Source of the DNA: Cyprinodon diabolis
Lineage: Eukaryota; Chordata; Actinopteri; Cyprinodontiformes; Cyprinodontidae
DNA: 64,000 nt
Direction: 5' to 3'
Assembly: GCA_030533445.1 (NCBI GenBank)
Contig: CM060069.1
Location: forward strand, 128,897-192,896
In this document: positions 52,301-63,911 of the stretch, in pieces
Numbering within the stretch: the stretch's first letter is position 1
Layout of the letters: each line of letters starts with the position of its first letter
Translations under genes and position numbers: made by a program
The notes under the pieces: model-generated
Told to the model about the DNA's origin: nothing
Databases searched by the model: none
What the model saw: the letters and a program-made list of their open reading frames with translations, nothing else

Positions 52301-53944
52301 ATCAAGAGAGGAGGAACTTTAACCATCAGCCAATCAAGAGAGGAGGAACTTTAATCTTCAGCCAATCAAGAGAGGAGGAACGTTACCCCTCAGCCAATCA
52401 AGAGAAGAGGAACTTTACCCCTCAGCCAATCAAGAGAGGAGGAACTTTAACCATCAGCAAATCAAGAGAGGAGGAACTTTACCCCTCAGCCAAACAAGAG
52501 AGGAGGAACTTTAATCATCAGCCAATCAAGAGAGGAGGAACTTTAACCATCAGCCAATCAAGAGAGGAGGAACTTTATCCCCCAGCCAATCAACAGAGGA
52601 GGGATTTTACCCCTCAGCCGATCAAGACAGGAGGAACTTTACCCCTCAGCCAATCAAGAGAGGAGGAACTTTAACCCTCAGCCATGAAGAGAGGAGTAAC
52701 TTTAACCCTCAGCCAATGAGGAGAGGAGGAACTTTAACCCTCAGCCAATGAAGAGAGGAGTAACTTTAACCCTCAGCCAATGAGGAGAGGAGGAACTTTA
52801 ACCCTCAGCAAATGAAGAGAGGAGTAACTTTAACCCTCAGCCAATGAGGAGAGGAGGAACTTTAACCCTCAGCCAATGAGGAGAGGAGTAACTTTAATCT
52901 TCAGCCAATTAAGAGAGGAGGAACTTTACCCCTCAGCCAATCAAGAGAGGAGGAACTTTAACCATCAGCCAATCAAGAGAGGAGGAACTTTAATCTTCAG
53001 CCAATAAAGAGAGGAGGAACTTTACCCCTCAGCCAATCAAGAGAGGAGGAATTTTACCCCTCAGCCAATCAAGAGAGGAGGAACTTTACCCCTCTGCCAA
53101 TCAAGAGAGGAGGAACTTTAACCATCAGCCAATTAAGAGAGGAGGAACTTTACCCCTCAGCCAATCAAGAGAGGAGGAATTATACCCCTCAGCCAATCAA
53201 GAGAGGAGGAACTTTACCCCTTAGCCAATCAAGAGAGGAGGAACTTTAACCATCAGCCAATGAAGAGAGGAGTAATTTTAACCCTCAGCCAATGAGGAGA
53301 GGAGGAACTTTAACCCTCAGCCAAAGAAGAGAGGAGTAACTTTAACCCTCAGCCAATGAGGAGAGGAGGAACTTTAACCCTCAGCCAATGAGGAGAGGAG
53401 TAACTTTAATCTTCAGCCAATCAAGAGAGGAGGAACTTTAACCATCAGCCAATCAAGAGAGGAGGAACTTTAATCTTCAGCCAATCAAGAGAGGAGGAAC
53501 TTTACCCCTCAGCCAATCAAGAGAGGATAAATTTTACCCCTCAGCCAATCAAGAGAGGAGGAACTTTAACCATCAGCCAATCATGAGAGGAGGAACTTTA
53601 GCCTTCAGCAAATCAAGAGAGGAGGAACTTTAACCCTCAACCAATGAGGAGAGGAGGAACTTTAACCCTCAGCCAATGAGGAGAGGAGGAACTTTACAAC
53701 TCAGCCAATGAGGAGAGGAGGAACTTTAACCCTTTGCCAATGAAGAGAGGAGTAACTTTAGCCCTCAGCCAATGAGGAGAGGAGGAACTTTAACCATCAG
53801 CCAATGAGGAGAGGAGTAACTTTAATCTTCAGCCAATGAAGAGAGGAGGAACTTTAAACATCAGCCAATCAAGAGAGGAGGAACTTTAATCATCAGCCAA
53901 TCAAGAGAGGAGGAACTTTACCCCTCAGCCAATCAAGAGAGGAG
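46352..53944 (+). repeat. 8.3-kb unit, copy 4 (right end cut, ~7.6 kb)
   Basis: Follows copy 3 in order and near identity, with segment A at 50350 and segment B at 50990, until 53944. There the sequence leaves the 8.3-kb pattern and joins the GGAATTTTACCCCTGAGCC and CCAATCAAAAG monomers of the right-hand family. The last part of the unit, with the GAGTAGAGG and CAGACGATC monomers, is missing. Confidence 0.92.
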
Positions 53945-54443
53945 GAATTTTACCCCTGAGCCAATCAAAAGAGGAGGAACTTTAACCCTCAGCTAATCAA
54001 GAGAGGAGGAACTTTAACCATCAGCAAATCAAAAGAGGAGGAACTTTAGCCTTCAGCAAATCAAGAGAGGAGGAACTTTAACCCTCAACCAATGAGGAGA
54101 GGAGGAACTTTAACCCTCAGCCAATGAGGAGAGGAGGAACTTTAACACTCTGCCAATGAAGAGAGGAGGAACTTTAGCCTTCAGCCAATCAGGAGAGGAG
54201 GAACTTTAACCATCAGCCAATCAAGAGAGGAGGAACTTTACCCCTCAGCCAATCAGGAGAGGAGGAACTTAAGCCTTCAGCCAATCAAGAGAGGGGGACC
54301 TTTACCCCTCAGCCAATCAGGAGAGGAGGAACTTTACACCTCAGCCAATCAAGAGAGGAGGAAGTTTAACCCTCAGCCAATGAGGAGAGGAAGAACTTTA
54401 ACCCTCAGCCAATGAGGAGAGGAGGAAGTTTAACCTTCAGCCA
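53945..54443 (+). repeat. Link segment of the right-hand family
   Basis: Aligns with 56632-57130 at offset 2687 and with the stretch before 61097. Markers in order: CCCTGAGCC, CCAATCAAAAG, CAGCTAATC, CTCAACC, CTCTGCC, the AACTTAAGC monomer and the GAGAGGGGGACC monomer. It precedes segment A at 54444 as its counterparts precede segments A at 57131, 61097 and 63912. Confidence 0.85.
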
Positions 54444-57130
54444 ATGAGGAGAGGAGTAACTTTAATCTTCAGCCAATCAAGAGAGGAGGAACTTTACCCC
54501 TCAGCCAATCAAGAGAGGAGGAACTTTAACCATCAGCCATTAAAGAGAGGAGGAACTTTAACCATCAGCCAATCAAGAAGGGAGGAACTTTACCCCTCAG
54601 CCAATCAAGAGAGGAGCAATTGTACCCCTCAGCCAATCAAGAGAGGAGGAACTTTACCCCTCGGCCAATCAAGAGAGGAGGAACTTTAACCCTCAGCCAA
54701 TGAGGAGAGGAGGAACTTTAACCCTCAGCCAATGAGGAGAGGAGTAACTTTAATCTTCAGCCAATCAAGAGAGGAGGAACTTTACGCCTCAGCCAATCAA
54801 GAGAGGAGGAACTTTAACCATCAGCCAATCAAGATAGGAGCAACTTTAATCTTCAGCTAATCAAGAGAGGAGGAACTTTACCCCTCAGCCAATCAATAGA
54901 AGAGGAATTTTACCCCTCAGCCAATCAAGGGAGGAGGAACTTTACCCCCCAGCCAATCAAGAGAGGAGGAACTTTAACCCTCAGCCAATCAAGAGAGGAG
55001 GAACTTTAGCCTTCAGGAAATCAGGAGAGGAGGAACTTTACCCCTCAGCAAATCAAGAGAGGAGGAACTTTAACCCTCCGCCAATGATGAGAGGAGGAAC
55101 TTTAGCCTTCAGCCAATCAGGAGAAGAGTACTTTAACCCTCAGCCAATGAGGAGAGGAGGAGCTTTAACCATCAGCCAATCAAGAGAGGAGGACCTTTAC
55201 CCCTCAGCCAATCAGGAGAGGAGGAACTTTAACCCTCAGTCAATGAGGAGAGGAGGAACTTTAACCCTCAGCAAATGAAGAGAGGAGTAACTTTAACCCT
55301 CAGCCAATGAGGAGAGGAGGAACTTTAACCCTCAGCCAATGAGGAGAGGAGTAACTTTAATCTTCATCCAATTAAGAGAGGAGGAACTTTACCCCTCAGC
55401 CAATCAAGAGAGGAGGAACTTTAACCATCAGCCAATCAAGAGAGGAGGAACTTTACCCCTCTGCCAATCAAGAGAGGAGGAACTTTAACCATCAGCCAAT
55501 TAAGAGAGGAGGAACTTTACCCCTCAGCCAATCAAGAGAGGAGGAATTATACCCCTCAGCCAATCAAGAGAGGAGGAACTTTACCCCTTAGCCAATCAAG
55601 AGAGGAGGAACTTTAACCCTCAGCCAATGAAGAGAGGAGTAATTTTAACCCTCAGCCAATGAGGAGAGGAGGAACTTTAACCCTCAGCCAATGAAGAGAG
55701 GAGTAACTTTAACCCTCAGCCAATGAGGAGAGGAGGAACATTAACCCTCACTCAATGAGGAGAGGAGGAACTTTAATCTTCAGCCAATCAAGGGAGGAGG
55801 AACTTTACCCCTCAGCCAATCAAGAGAGGAGGAACTTTAACAATCAGCCAATCAAGAGAGGAGGAACTTTAATCTTCAGCCAATCAAGAGAGGAGGAACT
55901 TTACCCCTGAGCCAATCAAGAGAGGAGGAATTTTACCCTTCAGCCAATCAAGAGAGGAGGAACTTTACCCCTCAGCCAATCAAGAGAGGAGGAACTTTAA
56001 CCATCAGCCAATCAAGAGAGGAGGAACTTTAGCCTTCAGCAAATCAAGAGAGGAGGAACTTTAACCCTCAACCAATGAGGAGAGGAGGAACTTTAACCCT
56101 CAGCCAATGAGGAGAGGAGGAACTTTAACACTCTGCAAATGAAGAGAGGAGGAACTTTAGCCTTCAGCCAATCAGGAGAGGAGGAACTTTAACCATCAGC
56201 CAATCAAGAGAGGAGGAACTTTACCCCTCAGCCAATCAAGAGAGGATAAATTTTACCCCTCAGCCAATCAAGAGAGGAGGAACTTTAACCATCAGCCAAT
56301 CATGAGAGGAGGAACTTTAGCCTTCAGCAAATCAAGAGAGGATGAACTTTAACCCTCAACCAATGAGGAGAGGAGGAACTTTAACCCTCAGCCAATGAGG
56401 AGAGGAGGAACTTTACAACTCAGCCAATGAGGAGAGGAGGAACTTTAACCATCAGCCAATGAGGAGAGGAGTAACTTTAATCTTCATCCAATCAAGAGAG
56501 GAGGAACTTTACCCCTCAGCCAATGAAGAGAGGAGGAACTTTAAACATCAGCCAATCAAGAGAGGAGGAACTTTAATCATCAGCCAATCAAGAGAGGAGG
56601 AACTTTACCCCTCAGCCAATCAAGAGAGGAGGAATTTTACCCCTGAGCCAATCAAAAGAGGAGGAACTTTAACCCTCAGCTAATCAAGAGAGGAGGAACT
56701 TTAACCATCAGCAAATCAAAAGAGGAGGAACTTTAGCCTTCAGCAAATCAAGAGAGGAGGAACTTTAACCCTCAACCAATGAGGAGAGGAGGAACTTTAA
56801 CCCTCAGCCAATGAGGAGAGGAGGAACTTTAACACTCTGCCAATGAAGAGAGGAGGAACTTTAGCCTTCAGCCAATCAGGAGAGGAGGAACTTTAACCAT
56901 CAGCCAATCAAGAGAGGAGGAACTTTACCCCTCAGCCAATCAGGAGAGGAGGAACTTAAGCCTTCAGCCAATCAAGAGAGGGGGACCTTTACCCCTCAGC
57001 CAATCAGGAGAGGAGGAACTTTACACCTCAGCCAATCAAGAGAGGAGGAAGTTTAACCCTCAGCCAATGAGGAGAGGAAGAACTTTAACCCTCAGCCAAT
57101 GAGGAGAGGAGGAAGTTTAACCTTCAGCCA
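54444..57130 (+). repeat. Right-hand family unit 1 (2687 bp, 84 monomers)
   Basis: From segment A to the next segment A: 83 monomers of 32 bp and one of 31 bp (in segment B at 55084). It keeps the GATAGGAGCAAC monomer near 54830 found in the 8.3-kb copies, then the ACATTAACC and CACTCAATG monomers near 55740, the GAGAGGATAAATTTT monomer near 56240 and the ATCTTCATCC monomer near 56480. It lacks four monomers present in unit 4: two near 55450 (including CCAATAAAG) and two near 56440 (CCTTTGCC and TAGCCCTCAG). Confidence 0.88.
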
Positions 57131-59177
57131 ATGAGGAGAGGAGTAACTTTAATCTTCAGCCAATCAAGAGAGGAGGAACTTTACCCCTCAGCCAATCAAG
57201 AGAGGAGGAACTTTAACCATCAGCCATTAAAGAGAGGAGGAACTTTAACCATCAGCCAATCAAGAAGGGAGGAACTTTACCCCTCAGCCAATCAAGAGAG
57301 GAGCAATTGTACCCCTCAGCCAATCAAGAGAGGAGGAACTTTACCCCTCGGCCAATCAAGAGAGGAGGAACTTTAACCCTCAGCCAATGAGGAGAGGAGG
57401 AACTTTAACCCTCAGCCAATGAGGAGAGGAGTAACTTTAATCTTCAGCCAATCAAGAGAGGAGGAACTTTACGCCTCAGCCAATCAAGAGAGGAGGAACT
57501 TTAACCATCAGCCAATCAAGAGAGGAGGAACTTTAATCTTCAGCTAATCAAGAGAGGAGGAACTTTACCCCTCAGCCAATCAATAGAAGAGGAATTTTAC
57601 CCCTCAGCCAATCAAGGGAGGAGGAACTTTACCCCCCAGCCAATCAAGAGAGGAGGAACTTTAACCCTCAGCCAATCAAGAGAGGAGGAACTTTAGCCTT
57701 CAGGAAATCAGGAGAGGAGGAACTTTACCCCTCAGCAAATCAAGAGAGGAGGAACTTTAACCCTCCGCCAATGATGAGAGGAGGAACTTTAGCCTTCAGC
57801 CAATCAGGAGAAGTGTACTTTAACCCTCAGCCAATGAGGAGAGGAGGAACTTTAACCATCAGCCAATCAAGAGAGGAGGACCTTTACCCCTCAGCCAATC
57901 AGGAGAGGAGGAACTTTAACCCTCAGTCAATGAGGAGAGGAGGAACTTTAACCCTCAGCAAATGAAGAGAGGAGTAACTTTAACCCTCAGCCAATGAGGA
58001 GAGGAGGAACTTTAACCCTCAGCAAATGAGGAGAGGAGTAACTTTAATCTTCAGCCAATTAAGAGAGGAGGAACTTTACCCCTCAGCCAATCAAGAGAGG
58101 AGGAACTTTAACCATCAGCCAATCAAGAGAGGAGGAACTTTAATCTTCAGCCAATAAAGAGAGGAGGAACTTTACCCCTCAGCCAATCAATAGAGGAGGA
58201 ACTTTACCCCTCTGCCAATCAAGAGAGGAGGAACTTTAACCATCAGCCAATTAAGAGAGGAGGAACTTTACCCCTCAACCAATCAAGAGAGGAGGAATTA
58301 TACCCCTCAGCCAATCAAGAGAGGAGGAACTTTACCCCTTAGCCAATCAAGAGAGGAGGAACTTTAACCCTCAGCCAATGAAGAGAGGAGTAATTTTAAC
58401 CCTCAGCCAATGAGGAGAGGAGGAACTTTAATCCTCAGCCAATGAAGAGAGGAGTAACTTTAACCCTCAGCCAATGAGGAGAGGAGGAACATTAACCCTC
58501 ACTCAATGAGGAGAGGAGGAACTTTAATCTTCAGCCAATCAAGGGAGGAGGAACTTTACCCCTCAGCCAATCAAGAGAGGAGGAACTTTAACAATCAGCC
58601 AATCAAGAGAGGAGGAACTTTAATCTTCAGCCAATCAAGAGAGGAGGAACTTTACCCCTGAGCCAATCAAGAGAGGAGGAATTTTACCCTTCAGCCAATC
58701 AAGAGAGGAGGAACTTTACCCCTCAGCCAATCAAGAGAGGAGGAACTTTAACCATCAGCCAATCAAGAGAGGAGGAACTTTAGCCTTCAGCAAATCAAGA
58801 GAGGAGGAACTTTAACCCTCAACCAATGAGGAGAGGAGGAACTTTAACCCTCAGCCAATGAGGAGAGGAGGAACTTTAACACTCTGCCAATGAAGAGAGG
58901 AGGAACTTTAGCCTTCAGCCAATCAGGAGAGGAGGAACTTTAACCATCAGCCAATCAAGAGAGGAGGAACTTTACCCCTCAGCCAATCAGGAGAGGAGGA
59001 ACTTAAGCCTTCAGCCAATCAAGAGAGGAGGACCTTTACCCCTCAGCCAATCAGGAGAGGAGGAACTTTACACCTCAGCCAATCAAGAGAGGAGGAAGTT
59101 TAACCCTAAGCCAATGAGGAGAGGAAGAACTTTAACCCTCAGCCAATGAGGAGAGGAGGAAGTTTAACCTTCAGCCA
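57131..59177 (+). repeat. Right-hand family unit 2 (2047 bp, 64 monomers)
   Basis: From segment A at 57131 to segment A at 59178, with one 31-bp monomer in segment B (57771). It differs from its neighbours by the GAAGTGTACTTT form of the 31-bp monomer near 57810, CCAATCAATAGAGG near 58186 and CTCAACCAATCAAG near 58273. It has CCAATAAAG at 58153. It lacks the GGATAAATTTT to CAAAAGAGG stretch found in units 1 and 4. Confidence 0.88.
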
Positions 59178-61096
59178 ATGAGGAGAGGAGTAACTTTAAT
59201 CTTCAGCCAATCAAGAGAGGAGGAACTTTACCCCTCAGCCAATCAAGAGAGGAGGAACTTTAACCATCAGCCATTAAAGAGAGGAGGAACTTTAACCATC
59301 AGCCAATCAAGAAGGGAGGAACTTTACCCCTCAGCCAATCAAGAGAGGAGGAATTGTACCCCTCAGCCAATCAAGAGAGGAGGAACTTTACCCCTCGGCC
59401 AATCAAGAGAGGAGGAACTTTAACCCTCAGCCAATGAGGAGAGGAGGAACTTTAACCCTCAGCCAATGAGGAGAGGAGTAACTTTAATCTTCAGCCAATC
59501 AAGAGAGGAGGAACTTTAACCATCAGCCAATCAAGAGAGGAGGAACTTTAATCTTCAGCTAATCAAGAGAGGAGGAACTTTACCCCTCAGCCAATCAATA
59601 GAAGAGGAATTTTACCCCTCAGCCAATCAAGAGAGGAGGAACTTTACCCCCCAGCCAATCAAGAGAGGAGGAACTTTAACCCTCAGCCAATCAAGAGAGG
59701 AGGAACTTTAGCCTTCAGGAAATCAGGAGAGGAGGAACTTTACCCCTCAGCAAATCAAGAGAGGAGGAACTTTAACCCTCCGCCAATGATGAGAGGAGGA
59801 ACTTTAGCCTTCAGCCAATCAGGAGAGGAGTACTTTAACCCTCAGCCAATGAGGAGAGGAGGAACTTTAACCATCAGCCAATCAAGAGAGGAGGACCTTT
59901 ACCCCTCAGCCAATCAGGAGAGGAGGAACTTAAGCATTCAGCCAATCAAGAGAGGAGGACCTTTACCCCTCAACCAATCAGGAGAGGAGGAACTTTAACC
60001 CTCAGCTAATGAGGAGAGGAGGAACTTTACCCCTCAGCCAATGAGGAGAGGAGGAACTTTAACCCTCAGCCAATGAAGAGGGGAGGAACTTTAACCCTCA
60101 GCCAATCAAGAGAGGAGGAACTTTAACCATCAGCCAATCAAGAGAGGAGGAACTTTACCCCTCAGCCAATCAAGAGAGGAGGAATTTTACCCCTCAGCCA
60201 ACCAAGAGAGGAGGAACTTTAACCCTCAGCCAATGAAGGGAGGAGTAACTTTAACCCTCAGCCAATGAGGAGAGGAGGAACTTTAACCCTCAGCCAATGA
60301 AGAGAGGAGTAACTTTAAACCTCAGCCAATGAGAATAGGAGGAACTTTAACCCTCAGCCAATGAGGAGAGGAGTAACTTTAATCTTCAGCCAATCAAGAG
60401 AGGAGGAACTTTACCCCTCAGCCATTCAAGAGAGGAAGAACTTTAACCATCAGCCAATCAAGAGAGGAGGAACTTTAACCTTCAGCCAATCGAGAGAGGA
60501 GGAACTTTAACCCTCAGCCAATCAAGAGAGGAGGAACTTTAATCATCAGCCAATCAAGAGAGGAGGAACTTTACCCCTCAGCCAATCAAGAGAGGAGGAA
60601 TTTTACCCCTGAGCCAATCAAAAGAGGAGGAACTTTAACCCTCAGCTAATCAAGAGAGGAGGAACTTTAACCATCAGCAAATCAAAAGAGGAGGAACTTT
60701 AGCCTTCAGCAAATCAAGAGAGGAGGAACTTTAACCCTCAACCAATGAGGAGAGGAGGAACTTTAACCCTCAGCCAATGAGGAGAGGAGGAACTTTAACA
60801 CTCTGCCAATGAAGAGAGGAGGAACTTTAGCCTTCAGCCAATCAGGAGAGGAGGAACTTTAACCATCAGCCAATCAAGAGAGGAGGAACTTTACCCCTCA
60901 GCCAATCAGGAGAGGAGGAACTTAAGCCTTCAGCCAATCAAGAGAGGGGGACCTTTACCCCTCAGCCAATCAGGAGAGGAGGAACTTTACACCTCAGCCA
61001 ATCAAGAGAGGAGGAAGTTTAACCCTCAGCCAATGAGGAGAGGAAGAACTTTAACCCTCAGCCAATGAGGAGAGGAGGAAGTTTAACCTTCAGCCA
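59178..61096 (+). repeat. Right-hand family unit 3 (1919 bp, 60 monomers), hybrid with the 3.1-kb unit
   Basis: From segment A at 59178 to segment A at 61097. After segment B at 59786 it carries the AACTTAAGC, AATGAGAATAGG, CCATTCAAG and AATCGAGAG monomers, an order otherwise seen only in the 3.1-kb unit at 2845-3420 and 12376-12960. Near 60540 it returns to the right-hand family order (AATCATC, CCCTGAGCC, CCAATCAAAAG). It is therefore a mosaic of two higher-order families. It also lacks the ACGCCTCAG monomer after segment A, near 59510. Confidence 0.87.
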
Positions 61097-63911
61097 ATGA
61101 GGAGAGGAGTAACTTTAATCTTCAGCCAATCAAGAGAGGAGGAACTTTACCCCTCAGCCAATCAAGAGAGGAGGAACTTTAACCATCAGCCATTAAAGAG
61201 AGGAGGAACTTTAACCATCAGCCAATCAAGAAGGGAGGAACTTTACCCCTCAGCCAATCAAGAGAGGAGCAATTGTACCCCTCAGCCAATCAAGAGAGGA
61301 GGAACTTTACCCCTCGGCCAATCAAGAGAGGAGGAACTTTAACCCTCAGCCAATGAGGAGAGGAGGAACTTTAACCCTCAGCCAATGAGGAGAGGAGTAA
61401 CTTTAATCTTCAGCCAATCAAGAGAGGAGGAACTTTACGCCTCAGCCAATCAAGAGAGGAGGAACTTTAACCATCAGCCAATCAAGAGAGGAGGAACTTT
61501 AATCTTCAGCTAATCAAGAGAGGAGGAACTTTACCCCTCAGCCAATCAATAGAAGAGGAATTTTACCCCTCAGCCAATCAAGGGAGGAGGAACTTTACCC
61601 CCCAGCCAATCAAGAGAGGAGGAACTTTAACCCTCAGCCAATCAAGAGAGGAGGAACTTTAGCCTTCAGGAAATCAGGAGAGGAGGAACTTTACCCCTCA
61701 GCAAATCAAGAGAGGAGGAACTTTAACCCTCCGCCAATGATGAGAGGAGGAACTTTAGCCTTCAGCCAATCAGGAGAAGAGTACTTTAACCCTCAGCCAA
61801 TGAGGAGAGGAGGAGCTTTAACCATCAGCCAATCAAGAGAGGAGGACCTTTACCCCTCAGCCAATCAGGAGAGGAGGAACTTTAACCCTCAGTCAATGAG
61901 GAGAGGAGGAACTTTAACCCTCAGCAAATGAAGAGAGGAGTAACTTTAACCCTCAGCCAATGAGGAGAGGAGGAACTTTAACCCTCAGCCAATGAGGAGA
62001 GGAGTAACTTTAATCTTCAGCCAATTAAGAGAGGAGGAACTTTACCCCTCAGCCAATCAAGAGAGGAGGAACTTTAACCATCAGCCAATCAAGAGAGGAG
62101 GAACTTTAATCTTCAGCCAATAAAGAGAGGAGGAACTTTACCCCTCAGCCAATCAAGAGAGGAGGAACTTTACCCCTCTGCCAATCAAGAGAGGAGGAAC
62201 TTTAACCATCAGCCAATTAAAAGAGGAGGAACTTTACCCCTCAGCCAATCAAGAGAGGAGGAATTATACCCCTCAGCCAATCAAGAGAGGAGGAACTTTA
62301 CCCCTTAGCCAATCAAGAGAGGAGGAACTTTAACCCTCAGCCAATGAAGAGAGGAGTAATTTTAACCCTCAGCCAATGAGGAGAGGAGGAACTTTAACCC
62401 TCAGCCAATGAAGAGAGGAGTAACTTTAACCCTCAGCCAATGAGGAGAGGAGGAACATTAACCCTCACTCAATGAGGAGAGGAGGAACTTTAATCTTCAG
62501 CCAATCAAGGGAGGAGGAACTTTACCCCTCAGCCAATCAAGAGAGGAGGAACTTTAACAATCAGCCAATCAAGAGAGGAGGAACTTTAATCTTCAGCCAA
62601 TCAAGAGAGGAGGAACTTTACCCCTGAGCCAATCAAGAGAGGAGGAATTTTACCCTTCAGCCAATCAAGAGAGGAGGAACTTTACCCCTCAGCCAATCAA
62701 GAGAGGAGGAACTTTAACCATCAGCCAATCAAGAGAGGAGGAACTTTAGCCTTCAGCAAATCAAGAGAGGAGGAACTTTAACCCTCAACCAATGAGGAGA
62801 GGAGGAACTTTAACCCTCAGCCAATGAGGAGAGGAGGAACTTTAACACTCTGCCAATGAAGAGAGGAGGAACTTTAGCCTTCAGCCAATCAGGAGAGGAG
62901 GAACTTTAACCATCAGCCAATCAAGAGAGGAGGAACTTTACCCCTCAGCCAATCAAGAGAGGATAAATTTTACCCCTCAGCCAATCAAGAGAGGAGGAAC
63001 TTTAACCATCAGCCAATCATGAGAGGAGGAACTTTAGCCTTCAGCAAATCAAGAGAGGATGAACTTTAACCCTCAACCAATGAGGAGAGGAGGAACTTTA
63101 ACCCTCAGCCAATGAGGAGAGGAGGAACTTTACAACTCAGCCAATGAGGAGAGGAGGAACTTTAACCCTTTGCCAATGAAGAGAGGAGTAACTTTAGCCC
63201 TCAGCCAATGAGGAGAGGAGGAACTTTAACCATCAGCCAATGAGGAGAGGAGTAACTTTAATCTTCATCCAATCAAGAGAGGAGGAACTTTACCCCTCAG
63301 CCAATGAAGAGAGGAGGAACTTTAAACATCAGCCAATCAAGAGAGGAGGAACTTTAATCATCAGCCAATCAAGAGAGGAGGAACTTTACCCCTCAGCCAA
63401 TCAAGAGAGGAGGAATTTTACCCCTGAGCCAATCAAAAGAGGAGGAACTTTAACCCTCAGCTAATCAAGAGAGGAGGAACTTTAACCATCAGCAAATCAA
63501 AAGAGGAGGAACTTTAGCCTTCAGCAAATCAAGAGAGGAGGAACTTTAACCCTCAACCAATGAGGAGAGGAGGAACTTTAACCCTCAGCCAATGAGGAGA
63601 GGAGGAACTTTAACACTCTGCCAATGAAGAGAGGAGGAACTTTAGCCTTCAGCCAATCAGGAGAGGAGGAACTTTAACCATCAGCCAATCAAGAGAGGAG
63701 GAACTTTACCCCTCAGCCAATCAGGAGAGGAGGAAATTAAGCCTTCAGCCAATCAAGAGAGGGGGACCTTTACCCCTCAGCCAATCAGGAGAGGAGGAAC
63801 TTTACACCTCAGCCAATCAAGAGAGGAGGAAGTTTAACCCTCAGCCAATGAGGAGAGGAAGAACTTTAACCCTCAGCCAATGAGGAGAGGAGGAAGTTTA
63901 ACCTTCAGCCA
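61097..63911 (+). repeat. Right-hand family unit 4 (2815 bp, 88 monomers)
   Basis: From segment A at 61097 to segment A at 63912. The order is as in unit 1 with four more monomers, two near 62110 (including CCAATAAAG at 62119) and two near 63165 (CCTTTGCC and TAGCCCTCAG). Segment B is at 61737 and holds the single 31-bp monomer. Private changes include CCAATTAAAAGAGG near 62214 and GGAAATTAAGCC near 63732. Confidence 0.88.

Larger units (their letters stand above)
21049..53944 (+). repeat. Tandem block of the 8.3-kb higher-order repeat (about four copies)
   Basis: Bases 21049 onward match 29364 onward at offset 8315, and the periodicity continues to 53944, where GGAGGAATTTT replaces the GGAGAAATTTT expected from the previous copy. 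Segment C starts at 21791, 30106, 38037 and 46352, giving spacings of 8315, 7931 and 8315. The unit is 260 monomers: 255 of 32 bp and five of 31 bp (four CCATGAAG, one in segment B). Reading the copies against each other I noticed very few base differences, so they are nearly identical. Confidence 0.95.

Noticed and set aside
11931..53944. Identification of the host species or a named satellite family
   Set aside because: I do not recognise this monomer with certainty and there is no flanking gene. A search of the monomer against repeat libraries and assemblies would be decisive.
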